From JAICTV01 sp035634055 (GTDB lineage Bacteria; Planctomycetota; Phycisphaerae; Tepidisphaerales; Tepidisphaeraceae): a DNA stretch of 60,936 nucleotides. The notes below the pieces were generated by a model that did no database searches, was not told the DNA's origin, and worked only from the letters and a program-made list of their open reading frames with translations. Of the stretch, positions 60,842 through 60,936 are shown one piece after another. The translations under genes were made by a program, and so were the position numbers. Each line of letters begins with the position of its first letter. Positions within the stretch are counted from its first letter, which is position 1. Where the stretch lies: positions 1 through 60,936 of the forward strand of contig DASQDR010000239.1 in assembly GCA_035634055.1 (NCBI GenBank). The letters run 5' to 3'.

Positions 60842-60936
60842 CTACCGCGACACCGGGGCGGGCACCGGCCGTGGCGCGGCGGGTGGTGCGGCGGCGGGCG
60901 CGGTTGCCGGTCGCGGCGCGGCTTGCGGCGCGGGTG
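60842..60936 (-). CDS. infC: Probable C-terminal tail of translation initiation factor IF-3 (partial)
   Basis: The minus-strand frame open from the window edge ends at a TAG (60842-60844). It encodes about 31 residues of Pro/Ala-rich sequence, including PAPQAAPRPATAPAAAPPAA and a PVPAPVSR end. This alone is not diagnostic. The call rests on position: infC normally precedes rpmI-rplT, and planctomycete IF-3 proteins often carry such low-complexity tails. Another protein with a Pro/Ala tail is possible. Confidence 0.4.
   Translation of the reverse strand, partial: PAPQAAPRPATAPAAAPPAAPRPVPAPVSR

Overview
The window is about 61 kb of GC-rich bacterial chromosome that looks like a planctomycete of the class Phycisphaerae, most like the Tepidisphaera group. 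This is an inference from several family-level signatures seen together: two PEP-CTERM proteins, an LEPR-xLL-type N-terminus on a large secreted lyase, a GFTLVELLVVIGIIAVLISIL prepilin, DUF1080, DUF3500 and DUF1570 proteins, and Tat-exported Gfo/Idh/MocA oxidoreductases. I saw no rRNA, tRNA, insertion sequence, phage gene or CRISPR array. The gene order reads as stable chromosome rather than a mobile island.

Layout. 0-7 kb: the end of a sugar ABC permease pair, a semialdehyde dehydrogenase with an MFS exporter, a ketopantoate-reductase-like gene and a redoxin. 7-16.7 kb: a GH78 alpha-L-rhamnosidase and a block of envelope-glycan genes (GT39-type transferase, two glycosyltransferases, a WaaP-like kinase). 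Two of these form a tightly overlapping operon with purU. 16.8-24.9 kb: a 1069-residue heparinase-type lyase, comEC, tsaE and an Eis-like acetyltransferase. 24.9-43.2 kb: secreted and surface carbohydrate functions: two Tat-exported Gfo/Idh proteins, an FGE-fold protein, ApbE, DUF3500, a protein with four tandem DUF1080 domains, a prepilin, a 1254-residue calcium-motif PEP-CTERM protein and a sialate O-acetylesterase. 43.2-50.5 kb: a broken hicBA module, MscS, a cytosolic Gfo/Idh, a PpiC-type lipoprotein and a two-domain ABC permease. 50.6-61 kb: a second PEP-CTERM protein, leuD, upp, TerC, a TPR lipoprotein, an Mla/Mce lipid-transport locus split by a DUF1570 protein, and rplT, rpmI and the probable tail of infC.

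How it works together. The lyase, rhamnosidase, acetylesterase, 3-keto-glycoside enzymes (Gfo/Idh plus DUF1080) and sugar permeases suggest breakdown of complex, acetylated, possibly uronic-acid-rich polysaccharides. The glycosyltransferases, WaaP-like kinase and Mla system build and maintain an outer membrane.

The most unusual material is between the genes. Many gaps, especially between convergent genes, are filled by private inverted repeats whose arms consist of iterated short words. There are also three related TGTCATYCC palindromes and a GTGGCAYGGGC repeat family. Several genes start 6-10 bases after a TANNNT box, as leaderless transcripts would. Two genes have their Shine-Dalgarno sequence buried in a hairpin.
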